From an uncultured Sutterella sp. (lineage in GTDB: Bacteria > Pseudomonadota > Gammaproteobacteria > Burkholderiales > Burkholderiaceae_F), in the NCBI GenBank assembly GCA_900542195.1, contig UQNA01000083.1, forward strand, positions 1-5,435: a stretch of 5,435 bases of DNA, read 5' to 3'. Below, one piece after another: positions 1 to 4,738 of the stretch (position 1 is its first letter; every line of letters starts with the position of its first letter). The notes under the pieces are model-generated. The model was given only the letters and a program-made list of their open reading frames with translations. It had not been told where the DNA came from and made no database searches. The position numbers were made by a program, and so were the translations under genes.

Positions 1-1
1 G

Positions 2-1153
2 GCAGGCAAAGGCCAAAAAACCGGCTTCAACATTATGGTTGTCTTGAGTTTGATTGGCCTGTTGACTGCTTCTTGGCGTATAAGCGGCACTATTCCATAT
101 TTAGTAAGCTTTGCCGTTAATCTAATTTCCCCGGATTATTGTCTTTTCTTCGCTTTTGTTCTAAATGCAGCATTAAGCCTTCTTATCGGAACGGCCTTCG
201 GTACCTCTGCCACTATGGGCGTTATTACCATGTCAGTTTGTATGGCGGCCGGTGCTGATCCGATGCTTGCCGGGGGAGCCGTACTTGCAGGATGTTATGT
301 AGGCGACCGCAATTCTCCTGTATCTTCCAGCGCGTCGTTGGTTGCTGTGGTAACGAAGACAGATCTCTATCAGAACGTTCGATTGATGTTTGTCAGCGCC
401 GCCATTCCATTCATCTTGAGCTGCCTGATTTATCTCGGTTTCGGCTTAAGTCAAACATACCAAGAAATCCATATGTCGCTAGGAGATCAGTTTGCTCAAG
501 AATTTGTGATGAGCTGGTGGTCCGCTGTACCGGCAATTATTTTGTTGGGATTGATTTTTGCCAAGCTCGATATTAAAAAATCTATTTCAATCAGTGTGTT
601 GAGCGCGGTAGTTTTGGCATTTATTCTGCAAGAAAGAGGAGTGGAGGAGATTCTTAAAACATTATTTTCCGGCTATGTTTCCAAAGATCTTTCTCTTTCT
701 AAAATGCTGAATGGCGGAGGTTTCTTATCGATGGTTCCTGTCGTCATTATTATTTGTATTTCGTGTACTTACTCCGGACTCTTTGAAGGAACCGGTCTCA
801 TCAATACATTGAAGAACGGCGTTGAAAAGATTTCTAAAACCAGCAGTCCTTTTACGGCGATCTTATTAACTGCTATTACTACTGCTCTTATCTCCTGTAA
901 TCAAGTTCTAACCGTGATTCTTACAAAGCAGCTTTGTACCAATATTCAACCTGACAAGCAGAAGATGGCAATTGATTTAGAGAACTCTTCTATTTTGATT
1001 CCGGCTCTTATTCCTTGGTCCATTGCGGGTGCTGTTCCAATTGCAACCATCGGTGCTCCTGTATCAAGCGTAATAGGTGCATTTTTCATTTATTTGGTCC
1101 CGCTTTATTGGTTGGTACGTGAGAAGGCTGTCCTTGCAAAAGAACGACGTTGA
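2..1153 (+). CDS. nhaC: NhaC-family Na+/H+ antiporter, 5' end missing
   Basis: This is an integral inner-membrane secondary transporter. Known NhaC-family members exchange Na+ for H+, and a few exchange malate for lactate, so the exact substrate is inferred. The frame is open to the left edge. 383 residues are visible; the family is usually about 450-480 aa, so roughly 70-90 N-terminal residues lie outside the window. The ATG at 35 is therefore probably internal. Counting from that Met, family hallmarks are the glycine/threonine-rich GTAFGTSATMG at 52-62 and GDRNSPVSSSA at 90-100. The C-terminal half has NQVLTVILTKQL near 289-300 and the ENSSILIPALIPW segment followed by GAVPIATIGAP. Many long hydrophobic stretches separated by short charged loops fit about ten membrane segments. 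It ends in a basic tail (KAVLAKERR) and TGA. The 98-base gap to the next gene shows no clear terminator, so read-through is possible. Confidence 0.9.
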   Translation, partial: AGKGQKTGFNIMVVLSLIGLLTASWRISGTIPYLVSFAVNLISPDYCLFFAFVLNAALSLLIGTAFGTSATMGVITMSVCMAAGADPMLAGGAVLAGCYVGDRNSPVSSSASLVAVVTKTDLYQNVRLMFVSAAIPFILSCLIYLGFGLSQTYQEIHMSLGDQFAQEFVMSWWSAVPAIILLGLIFAKLDIKKSISISVLSAVVLAFILQERGVEEILKTLFSGYVSKDLSLSKMLNGGGFLSMVPVVIIICISCTYSGLFEGTGLINTLKNGVEKISKTSSPFTAILLTAITTALISCNQVLTVILTKQLCTNIQPDKQKMAIDLENSSILIPALIPWSIAGAVPIATIGAPVSSVIGAFFIYLVPLYWLVREKAVLAKERR

Positions 1154-1213
1154 AAATTGCTTGCTTACAATGGGAGGGTCAGATCCTATTCATCTAAGGA
1201 AGCTTCTATAGTG

Positions 1214-1248
1214 TCGATATCGTTCAGATATTAATAAGGAGATATCGA
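1214..1248 (+). repeat. inverted repeat TCGATATC / GATATCGA around the Shine-Dalgarno of the next gene
   Basis: TCGATATC at 1214-1221 is the exact reverse complement of GATATCGA at 1241-1248, with a 19-base spacer. GATAT also occurs between the arms at 1227-1231. If transcribed, it could fold with the AAGGA of the ribosome binding site in the loop and its final G in the stem. It could equally be a DNA operator. The repeat is seen directly; any role is inferred. Confidence 0.4.
1236..1241 (+). promoter_or_regulatory. ribosome binding site for the 1252 gene
   Basis: AAGGAG matches the anti-Shine-Dalgarno sequence and lies 10 bases before the ATG at 1252. This supports that start. No convincing -35/-10 pair is visible in the 1154-1235 gap; TACAAT at 1166-1171 and TATAGT at 1207-1212 resemble -10 boxes but lack a properly spaced -35. 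Confidence 0.75.
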
Positions 1249-1251
1249 ATC

Positions 1252-2031
1252 ATGGAAGTAAAAGTTCCAGAAGTCTTCACAAAGTATATTAGTTCGTTTT
1301 CCGGATGCATGGGAGGAAATCCGGAAGCTCCGATTTGGCTGTGCATTGATCATTCATGCAAAACCCCTGATGTCATTACACCATCATTCTTTGATGCTCC
1401 TATCGAGGATATTAGCGGCTTGCTTAAGGGGCTTCCTGCATCTTGTCCGGTTTCATCCTCCATTGCAGCCCTGGCAAACGATATCGTTGGCCAACCCGCT
1501 GAGGATGTGGGCAAAGTCTTTAATGACAAGGATCCTAAAGCACAATCTATTCTCACTCTGGCAGTTTCTCCGTTTAGTTTCGGCGACAATCCTGTTCAAA
1601 ACTGGAAAGAGGAAAAAGTTATTGAAGTAGACGGCAAAAAACTTAGTTTCGCTGAATACACAGGACTCCCGGAATTTAAAGATTATTGGGATTTCTTGAT
1701 CGCTCAAAGAGGAAAAGTCTTTGCAGAAGCTGCTAAAAAGTATGCTCCGAAAGTAATTGTTTGCGAAGGCATTAATAAATACAAAGAGTACTTCAAACTT
1801 TGGCAGGCTGATTTGACTAACGTCCGTGCGCATGACGCTTTCTATTACGCTCCTATTATCGGCATGGATGGAAAGCCTGTAGGAATGGTTTTTGCAACGG
1901 ATCTGTTTGGAACACCAAACGGAATTGACAATACATACCATATCGAAAGAATAGCTCTTCAAATTCGTCATTTTGCCGTTGCAGAATTAGGAGATAAGGT
2001 TTTCGGATCATTCGTCGGTCCGAATTTCTAA
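1252..2031 (+). CDS. conserved-looking protein of unknown function (possible uracil-DNA-glycosylase-like fold)
   Basis: 259 aa, soluble, with no signal peptide or membrane segment. I do not recognise it as a named family. Near the N-terminus, GNPEAPIWLCID (22-33) has the form of the first strand and motif of UDG-superfamily proteins, where a G(x)NPxAxIW strand leads into the active-site loop. The loop here, CIDHSC, does not match the usual GExPG. Later, AEYTGLPEFKDYWDFLI (134-150) and KVIVCEGINKYKEYF (167-181) look like the helix and then the 'PKVIVCxG' strand of the same fold. A C-terminal segment (HIERIALQIRHFAV, 230-243) could be the last helix. These resemblances come from memory and were not searched. 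Start: ATG with AAGGAG upstream. It lies 98 bases after the antiporter gene and is followed by a terminator-like stem, so it may be a single gene or the last gene of a unit. Catalytic function is not established. Confidence 0.85.
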   Translation: MEVKVPEVFTKYISSFSGCMGGNPEAPIWLCIDHSCKTPDVITPSFFDAPIEDISGLLKGLPASCPVSSSIAALANDIVGQPAEDVGKVFNDKDPKAQSILTLAVSPFSFGDNPVQNWKEEKVIEVDGKKLSFAEYTGLPEFKDYWDFLIAQRGKVFAEAAKKYAPKVIVCEGINKYKEYFKLWQADLTNVRAHDAFYYAPIIGMDGKPVGMVFATDLFGTPNGIDNTYHIERIALQIRHFAVAELGDKVFGSFVGPNF

Positions 2032-2066
2032 AAACCAAGCTAGCACGCGTAAAACGCTTGGTTTTA
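2031..2066 (+). terminator. hairpin terminator after the 1252 gene
   Basis: AAAACCAAGC (2031-2040) pairs perfectly with GCTTGGTTTT (2056-2065) over 10 bp, with a 15-base loop. The stem begins at the last base of the TAA stop. The run of T is only four and lies within the stem, so it is a moderate intrinsic terminator. With A on one side and T on the other, it could act in both directions. Confidence 0.65.
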
Positions 2067-2077
2067 CGTCGAAATGA

Positions 2078-2132
2078 AGGTAGGATCCTTGGAAATTTAC
2101 TTTTTTAAGCTGTTATGAAAAGGATCCTGCTT
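2078..2132 (+). promoter_or_regulatory. inverted repeat enclosing the reductase start codon
   Basis: AGGATCCTT (2082-2090) and AAGGATCCT (2120-2128) are exact inverted copies. Pairing can extend outward to 13 bp (2078-2090 with 2120-2132), including two G-T wobbles. The 29-base loop holds the ATG at 2115 and a T-rich stretch. No good Shine-Dalgarno precedes that ATG: the nearest purine run, GGAAA at 2091-2095, lies 19 bases away. Structure-dependent translation is possible but inferred. Confidence 0.4.
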
Positions 2133-2978
2133 ACCGGTGCTACCGGAAGATTAGGCTCTGAGTTGCTTCAGAGCCTTAATTCGTCTTATGAGGTCTTCGC
2201 TCCGACAAGAGGAGAGCTTCCCTTGAGCCCTCAAACTGATTTCTACTCCTTCTTTCTGCAGACTAAGCCTCACACAGTTATTCATTCGGGAGCGTTGTCA
2301 GATGTGGATTATTGTGAATCTCACCGGGAGGAAGCAGAAGAAACCAACGTATTAGCTCCTCAAAAACTTGCTGAAGCTTGTCGAAAATTAAATATTCGCC
2401 TCATCCATATATCTTCCGACTACGTTTTCAGCGGAGAAAAGGGTGCTCCCTACACGGAAGAAGATGAAATCGGTGGGAATCCGAACTTTTATGGACAGAC
2501 AAAAGAAAGGGCAGAAAAGGCAATTTTGAAAGAGAATCCTGAGGCAATTCTTCTCCGAGTAGCATGGCTTTACGGGAAGAAGGGCCCAGACTTTGTCAGT
2601 TCTATAATGGATAAATTACGTGCCGGAAGCTCTCGAATACAAGCGGTAGAAGATCAATTCGGAAGTCCGACCAGTATCGCTGACCTGTGCACTCATATCC
2701 CGTATTTCATAGAACGTGAGGATGTTAAGGGCGCCTTCCATCTGGTCAATGAAGGCTGCGCCAGCCGATTAGAAATGGCAAAAGTTATTGCAGATGAATT
2801 TGGCTTAGTCTGTGAGGTGTGCGGAGTGACTTCAAAGAACTTTCCTCGTCCTGCAAAGAGACCGAAAAATACTTCGCTGCGAAGCTTGAGATTACAAGAA
2901 GCAAAAATACCTCCAATGCCCAATTGGGAAGCATCGCTAAGAGAATTTGTCCGCAAAAACAAAAAAGCGCCGGAATAA
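2115..2978 (+). CDS. rmlD: RmlD-family NAD(P)-dependent sugar-nucleotide reductase (dTDP-4-dehydrorhamnose reductase type)
   Basis: Cytoplasmic short-chain-dehydrogenase-type enzyme of the RmlD family. Classical members reduce dTDP-4-dehydro-L-rhamnose to dTDP-L-rhamnose for surface polysaccharide. The 287 aa match the usual length. Visible in order: the nucleotide-binding TGATGRLG (7-14); HSGALSDVDYCE (57-68), equivalent to the family's NAAAYTxVDxAE; HISSDYVFSGE (98-108) with the catalytic Ser/Thr region; the catalytic pair Y126 and K130 in YGQTK; LRVAWLYG (147-154); DQFGSPTSIADL (180-191); and the C-terminal RPKNTSL (249-255), equivalent to RPxxSxL. The ATG is fixed by an in-frame TAA at 2106-2108 and by the position of the glycine-rich loop, although the Shine-Dalgarno is poor. 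No rmlA, rmlB or rmlC is adjacent, so the rhamnose assignment is by family only. Related reductases act on other sugar nucleotides. Confidence 0.85.
   Translation: MKRILLTGATGRLGSELLQSLNSSYEVFAPTRGELPLSPQTDFYSFFLQTKPHTVIHSGALSDVDYCESHREEAEETNVLAPQKLAEACRKLNIRLIHISSDYVFSGEKGAPYTEEDEIGGNPNFYGQTKERAEKAILKENPEAILLRVAWLYGKKGPDFVSSIMDKLRAGSSRIQAVEDQFGSPTSIADLCTHIPYFIEREDVKGAFHLVNEGCASRLEMAKVIADEFGLVCEVCGVTSKNFPRPAKRPKNTSLRSLRLQEAKIPPMPNWEASLREFVRKNKKAPE
2153..2176 (+). repeat. perfect 9-bp hairpin inside the reductase coding sequence
   Basis: AGGCTCTGA (2153-2161) and TCAGAGCCT (2168-2176) are exact inverted copies with a 6-base loop. Two more pairs are possible if one base bulges. It covers codons 13-21 and has no T-run after it, so it is not a standard terminator. 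It may be chance, or part of a structured 5' region together with the hairpin around the start codon. Confidence 0.4.
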
Positions 2979-2993
2979 TCCACAGCGCCTTTT
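2963..2993. terminator. possible bidirectional terminator between the convergent reductase and ribB
   Basis: AAAAGCGC (2963-2970) can pair with GCGC-c-TTTT (2985-2993), with one bulged C and a 14-base loop. The left arm overlaps the last codons of the reductase gene, and the TAA lies in the loop. A-run on one side and T-run on the other allow termination in both directions. Two genes converge here only 32 bases apart, which is where a shared terminator is expected. The stem is short, so confidence is modest. Confidence 0.4.
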
Positions 2994-3010
2994 AGTTTGG
3001 TCGAAGCTTG

Positions 3011-3664
3011 TTATAGATTTTTTGCTTTTCTGTAAGCAACAAGATCTTCAACGGATAGAACGGTTAGACTATGCTCATCTCCGAATTTGCAGATTTGCGG
3101 GAGACGCATCATTGTGCCGTCCGGGTTCATGACTTCGCACAGAACACCGCAAGGATTTAATCCGGCCAAACGCATTAAATCAACCGTGCATTCTGTGTGT
3201 CCTCTTCTTTCTAAAACACCGCCGGCTCTGGCGCGCAGAGGGTAAACATGACCCGGTCTTAAAAGATCTGTCGGTTTTGCATCCGGATTGGCAGCGGCTT
3301 TAATGGTAGTGACTCTGTCTTTTGCGCTGACGCCGGTAGTGCAGCCTTGTGCAGCCTCAATAGAAACGGTAAATGCAGTTCCTTGTGTGTTGGTGTTGTT
3401 AGGAACCATCTGAGGAAGCTCTAAGCGCTTACAGTCTTCGTCACGAAGACAAATACATACAATGCCGGAGCACTCTCTGATCATTAGAGCCATCTGCTGT
3501 TCTGTCAAGAAATCTGTGGAGTAAATCAAGTCCCCTTCGTTTTCTCTATCTTCATCATCGACCACCAGAACACCTTTTCCGGCTCGGAGGTCGGAAAGAG
3601 CTTTTTCTACTCTTTCAATAGAATCTTTTCCGTATTTATGAAGTAAATTTTCTGCCTGTGACAT
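3011..3664 (-). CDS. ribB: 3,4-dihydroxy-2-butanone 4-phosphate synthase
   Basis: Converts ribulose 5-phosphate to 3,4-dihydroxy-2-butanone 4-phosphate plus formate, giving the four-carbon unit of riboflavin. It is a Mg-dependent cytosolic enzyme. The 217 aa equal the E. coli RibB length and the sequence resembles it end to end. The acidic loop DDEDRENEGD (36-45) carries the metal/substrate residues, including E41. Other conserved stretches are SGIVC (66-70), NNT..GTAFTVSIEA (89-104), TTGVSAKDR (109-117), LLRPGHVYPLRA (134-145, H139) and GGVLERRGHTE (148-158) with metal ligand H156. It ends with SVEDLVAYR. The C-terminal GTP cyclohydrolase II domain found in RibBA fusions is absent, so ribA must lie elsewhere. 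The start matches family N-termini; the ribosome site is only a weak AGAGA about 9 bases upstream. It is divergent from the NifX-like gene and convergent with the reductase. Confidence 0.97.
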   Translation of the reverse strand: MSQAENLLHKYGKDSIERVEKALSDLRAGKGVLVVDDEDRENEGDLIYSTDFLTEQQMALMIRECSGIVCICLRDEDCKRLELPQMVPNNTNTQGTAFTVSIEAAQGCTTGVSAKDRVTTIKAAANPDAKPTDLLRPGHVYPLRARAGGVLERRGHTECTVDLMRLAGLNPCGVLCEVMNPDGTMMRLPQICKFGDEHSLTVLSVEDLVAYRKAKNL

Positions 3665-3722
3665 TTCTAGCTTTCTCTTTATTTTAAGAATTTCCGTGAT
3701 CTTACCAATGATTGCTGCAGAT

Positions 3723-3750
3723 ATCTTACAAAAACAAAATTACCTTTCAA
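3723..3750 (-). promoter_or_regulatory. candidate sigma70 promoter for ribB
   Basis: Reading the minus strand, TTGAAA (3750-3745) and TAAGAT (3728-3723) are separated by 16 bases. They match the -35 and -10 consensus at 5/6 and 4/6 positions. The implied leader to the ribB ATG is about 50 bases, too short for the FMN riboswitch that often precedes ribB, and I see no FMN-aptamer conserved segments. Confidence 0.4.
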
Positions 3751-3795
3751 AATTACTCGTTAATTGGGATTCTTGGTAAAATTTCGGAACTATTC

Positions 3796-3802
3796 AAAGG
3801 AG
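3796..3802 (+). promoter_or_regulatory. strong Shine-Dalgarno that sets a TTG start for the NifX-like gene
   Basis: AAAGGAG lies 6 bases before the TTG at 3809, which is near-optimal spacing. The alternative in-frame TTG at 3764 has no such site. Translation from 3809 begins (M)LVATPYSNDEICQHFGHAP, which is where this domain family normally begins. TAAAAT at 3777-3782 is a possible -10 box, but no matching -35 is clear. Confidence 0.8.
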
Positions 3803-3808
3803 AAAGAA

Positions 3809-4333
3809 TTGTTAGTAGCAACACCATATTCAAACGACGAAATTTGTCAGCATTTCGGACATGCACCACAATTCAAACTCTTTACTGTTGAAGACGGTAA
3901 AGTAGTTGAATCAGTTGTTATCGATACCGTTGGAAGCGGTCATAACGCATTGGCAGCCTTCTTAGCTGACCATAACGTTGATATCGTCATCTGCGGAGGC
4001 ATTGGTCAAGGAGCTATTGTTTCATTAGCGATGGCCGGAATCGATATCGTTCCGGGCGTTGCCGGCTCCCCAGACAAAGCAGTTAAGGAATTGCTCGAAG
4101 GTACTTTGGTTGCCGGTGCTGTCAGCGGATGCGGCTGCGGAGGCCATCACCATGAAGAAGGTGAAGGGACTTGCGGTTGCGGAGGTCATCACCACGAAGA
4201 AGGTGAGGGTACTTGCGGTTGCGGCGGTCATCATCATGAAGAGGGCGGCTGTGGTTGCGGCGGTCATCATGAAGACACTTGCGATATCAGCGGAAAAGAA
4301 GGCAAAGGCGGCTGCGGTTGCGGATGCCACTAA
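3809..4333 (+). CDS. NifX/NifB-type dinitrogenase iron-molybdenum cofactor-binding domain protein with Cys/His-rich repeat tail
   Basis: 174 aa from the TTG start. Residues about 1-108 form the NifB/NifX-type FeMo-cofactor-binding domain, known to hold metal clusters in nitrogenase cofactor traffic. Visible signs are an N-terminal strand LLVATP, the SQHFGHAP-like ICQHFGHAPQF (about 13-23), the ADHNVDIVICGGIGQGA glycine turn (about 53-69), and AGIDIVPG...KAVKELLEGTL. Stand-alone members are common in anaerobes without nitrogenase; no nif genes are visible here, so a role in metal or Fe-S cluster handling is inferred. The tail, residues 108-174, is built from CGCGGHHHEE units and holds 12 Cys and 12 His in 67 residues, a likely metal-binding region. 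There is no signal peptide or membrane segment, so it should be cytoplasmic. It is divergent from ribB and followed by a strong terminator, hence probably a single-gene transcript. Confidence 0.9.
   Translation: MLVATPYSNDEICQHFGHAPQFKLFTVEDGKVVESVVIDTVGSGHNALAAFLADHNVDIVICGGIGQGAIVSLAMAGIDIVPGVAGSPDKAVKELLEGTLVAGAVSGCGCGGHHHEEGEGTCGCGGHHHEEGEGTCGCGGHHHEEGGCGCGGHHEDTCDISGKEGKGGCGCGCH
4130..4279 (+). repeat. in-frame tandem repeat encoding the CGCGGHHHEE metal-binding tail
   Basis: Four consecutive units: 4130-4171 and 4172-4213 (14 codons each, CGCGGHHHEEGEGT), 4214-4249 (12 codons) and 4250-4279 (10 codons, one His fewer). A further CGCGCH ends the protein at 4313-4330. The first two units differ at 5 of 42 bases, all third-codon positions, so the protein sequence is identical. 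Length change by unit gain or loss is plausible. Confidence 0.9.
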
Positions 4334-4370
4334 TCTTCAAAGCAGATATCTGTTAGCGTAAACTAAACTT

Positions 4371-4413
4371 AACCGCTGCTTGGTCGGAATTTGATCAAAG
4401 CAGCGGTTTTCTT
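4371..4413 (+). terminator. strong intrinsic terminator after the NifX-like gene
   Basis: AACCGCTGCTT (4371-4381) pairs perfectly with AAGCAGCGGTT (4398-4408) over 11 bp, followed by TTTTCTTCT. An inner GGTC (4382-4385) can also pair with GATC (4393-4396), leaving a 7-base loop. It sits 37 bases after the stop codon. Confidence 0.85.
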
Positions 4414-4565
4414 CTGTCTGGAACTCCTCTCCAATTCTTTTTTGAAAAGAACTTGTTAAAGGTTTGTGAAAATCTTTCTGTTTCTTTCTAATCTCTAGCA
4501 GCCTTGTCTCTATTCACTTAATATTTCCGCCTTTCATCTTTTGTTTGATGAAGAGATAGTTTTCT

Positions 4566-4617
4566 ATTCACAAGTTTTTTCTGCCGCCAATTCGGATTTT
4601 GAGAAAAATTTGTGAAT
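4566..4617. repeat. long imperfect inverted repeat upstream of the envelope protein gene
   Basis: The arms 4566-4580 and 4603-4617 pair over 15 positions (13 Watson-Crick, 2 G-T), around a 22-base loop in which CCG/CGG can form a small inner stem. No T-run follows on either strand, so it is not a standard terminator. It overlaps a candidate promoter, which suggests an operator or a structured leader. Confidence 0.45.
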
Positions 4618-4625
4618 TCTATAAA
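4599..4625 (+). promoter_or_regulatory. candidate promoter for the envelope protein gene
   Basis: TTGAGA (4599-4604) and TATAAA (4620-4625) each match the sigma70 boxes at 5/6 positions, but the spacer is a short 15 bases. Alternatives are TTGAAA at 4649-4654 and TATGAT at 4677-4682, which are 22 bases apart and do not make a good pair. The promoter is therefore uncertain. Confidence 0.3.
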
Positions 4626-4702
4626 CCAATGTATCCAAATTAGTTACGTTGAAAACATTCAAGAACTTACCGTTTCTATGATTGTTTTATTTAATGACTT
4701 CT

Positions 4703-4718
4703 AAAGAGATTTCTCTTT
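4703..4718. repeat. palindrome AAAGAGA-TT-TCTCTTT before the envelope protein gene
   Basis: Exact 7-bp arms (4703-4709 and 4712-4718) around two bases, ending 20 bases before the GTG start and 9 bases before its Shine-Dalgarno. This is a plausible operator or leader hairpin. The arms are purine/pyrimidine biased, so chance is a real alternative. Confidence 0.35.
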
Positions 4719-4727
4719 TTCTGCTCT

Positions 4728-4731
4728 GGAG
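4728..4731 (+). promoter_or_regulatory. ribosome binding site supporting the GTG start at 4739
   Basis: GGAG lies 7 bases before GTG at 4739. The frame also opens from an ATG at 4694, but that ATG has no ribosome site and would put 15 extra residues before an otherwise normal signal peptide. Confidence 0.7.
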
Positions 4732-4738
4732 CGGGATT

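Larger units (their letters stand above)
4414..4738. other. AT-rich gap without a supported gene
   Basis: These 325 bases have no ORF with both usable length and a ribosome binding site; the longest ATG-started frames wholly within it run only a few codons. An in-frame ATG at 4694 extends the downstream gene but is judged not to be its start. Several inverted repeats are visible: TTCTTTT/AAAAGAA (4435-4441, 4445-4451), TTTCATC/GATGAAG (4532-4538, 4547-4553), the long arm pair at 4566-4617, and a palindrome at 4703-4718. TCTATTCAC occurs twice (4509-4517, 4563-4571) and TTTGTGAA twice (4463-4470, 4609-4616). It probably holds the promoter and control region of the envelope protein gene; a small RNA cannot be excluded. 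Confidence 0.6.

Noticed and set aside
1453..1971. 172-aa open frame on the minus strand inside the 1252 gene
   Set aside because: It lies wholly within a plus-strand gene that has a good ribosome site and coherent protein features. Its own translation shows no recognisable motif.
4130..4279. CRISPR-like array
   Set aside because: The units are contiguous, in frame and coding, with no spacers between them.
4025..4330. 101-aa minus-strand frame and a 100-aa plus-strand frame (4059-4361) over the Cys/His repeat
   Set aside because: Both are Ala/Thr/Met- or Ala/Val/Lys-rich translations of the repeat in the wrong frame. Synonymous differences between the repeat units support only the NifX frame.
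4466..4498. Small ORF starting at GTG 4466 (10 codons)
   Set aside because: The only purine run (AAAGG) lies 3 bases from the GTG, too close to serve as a ribosome site, and the peptide shows nothing recognisable.
4463..4616. CRP-type sites from TGTGA/TCACA half-sites in the 4414-4738 gap
   Set aside because: The half-sites are too far apart or in the wrong orientation for a TGTGA-N6-TCACA operator.
4694..4738. ATG at 4694 as the start of the envelope protein
   Set aside because: It has no ribosome site and would add 15 residues before a normal signal peptide. GTG 4739 has GGAG at 7 bases.
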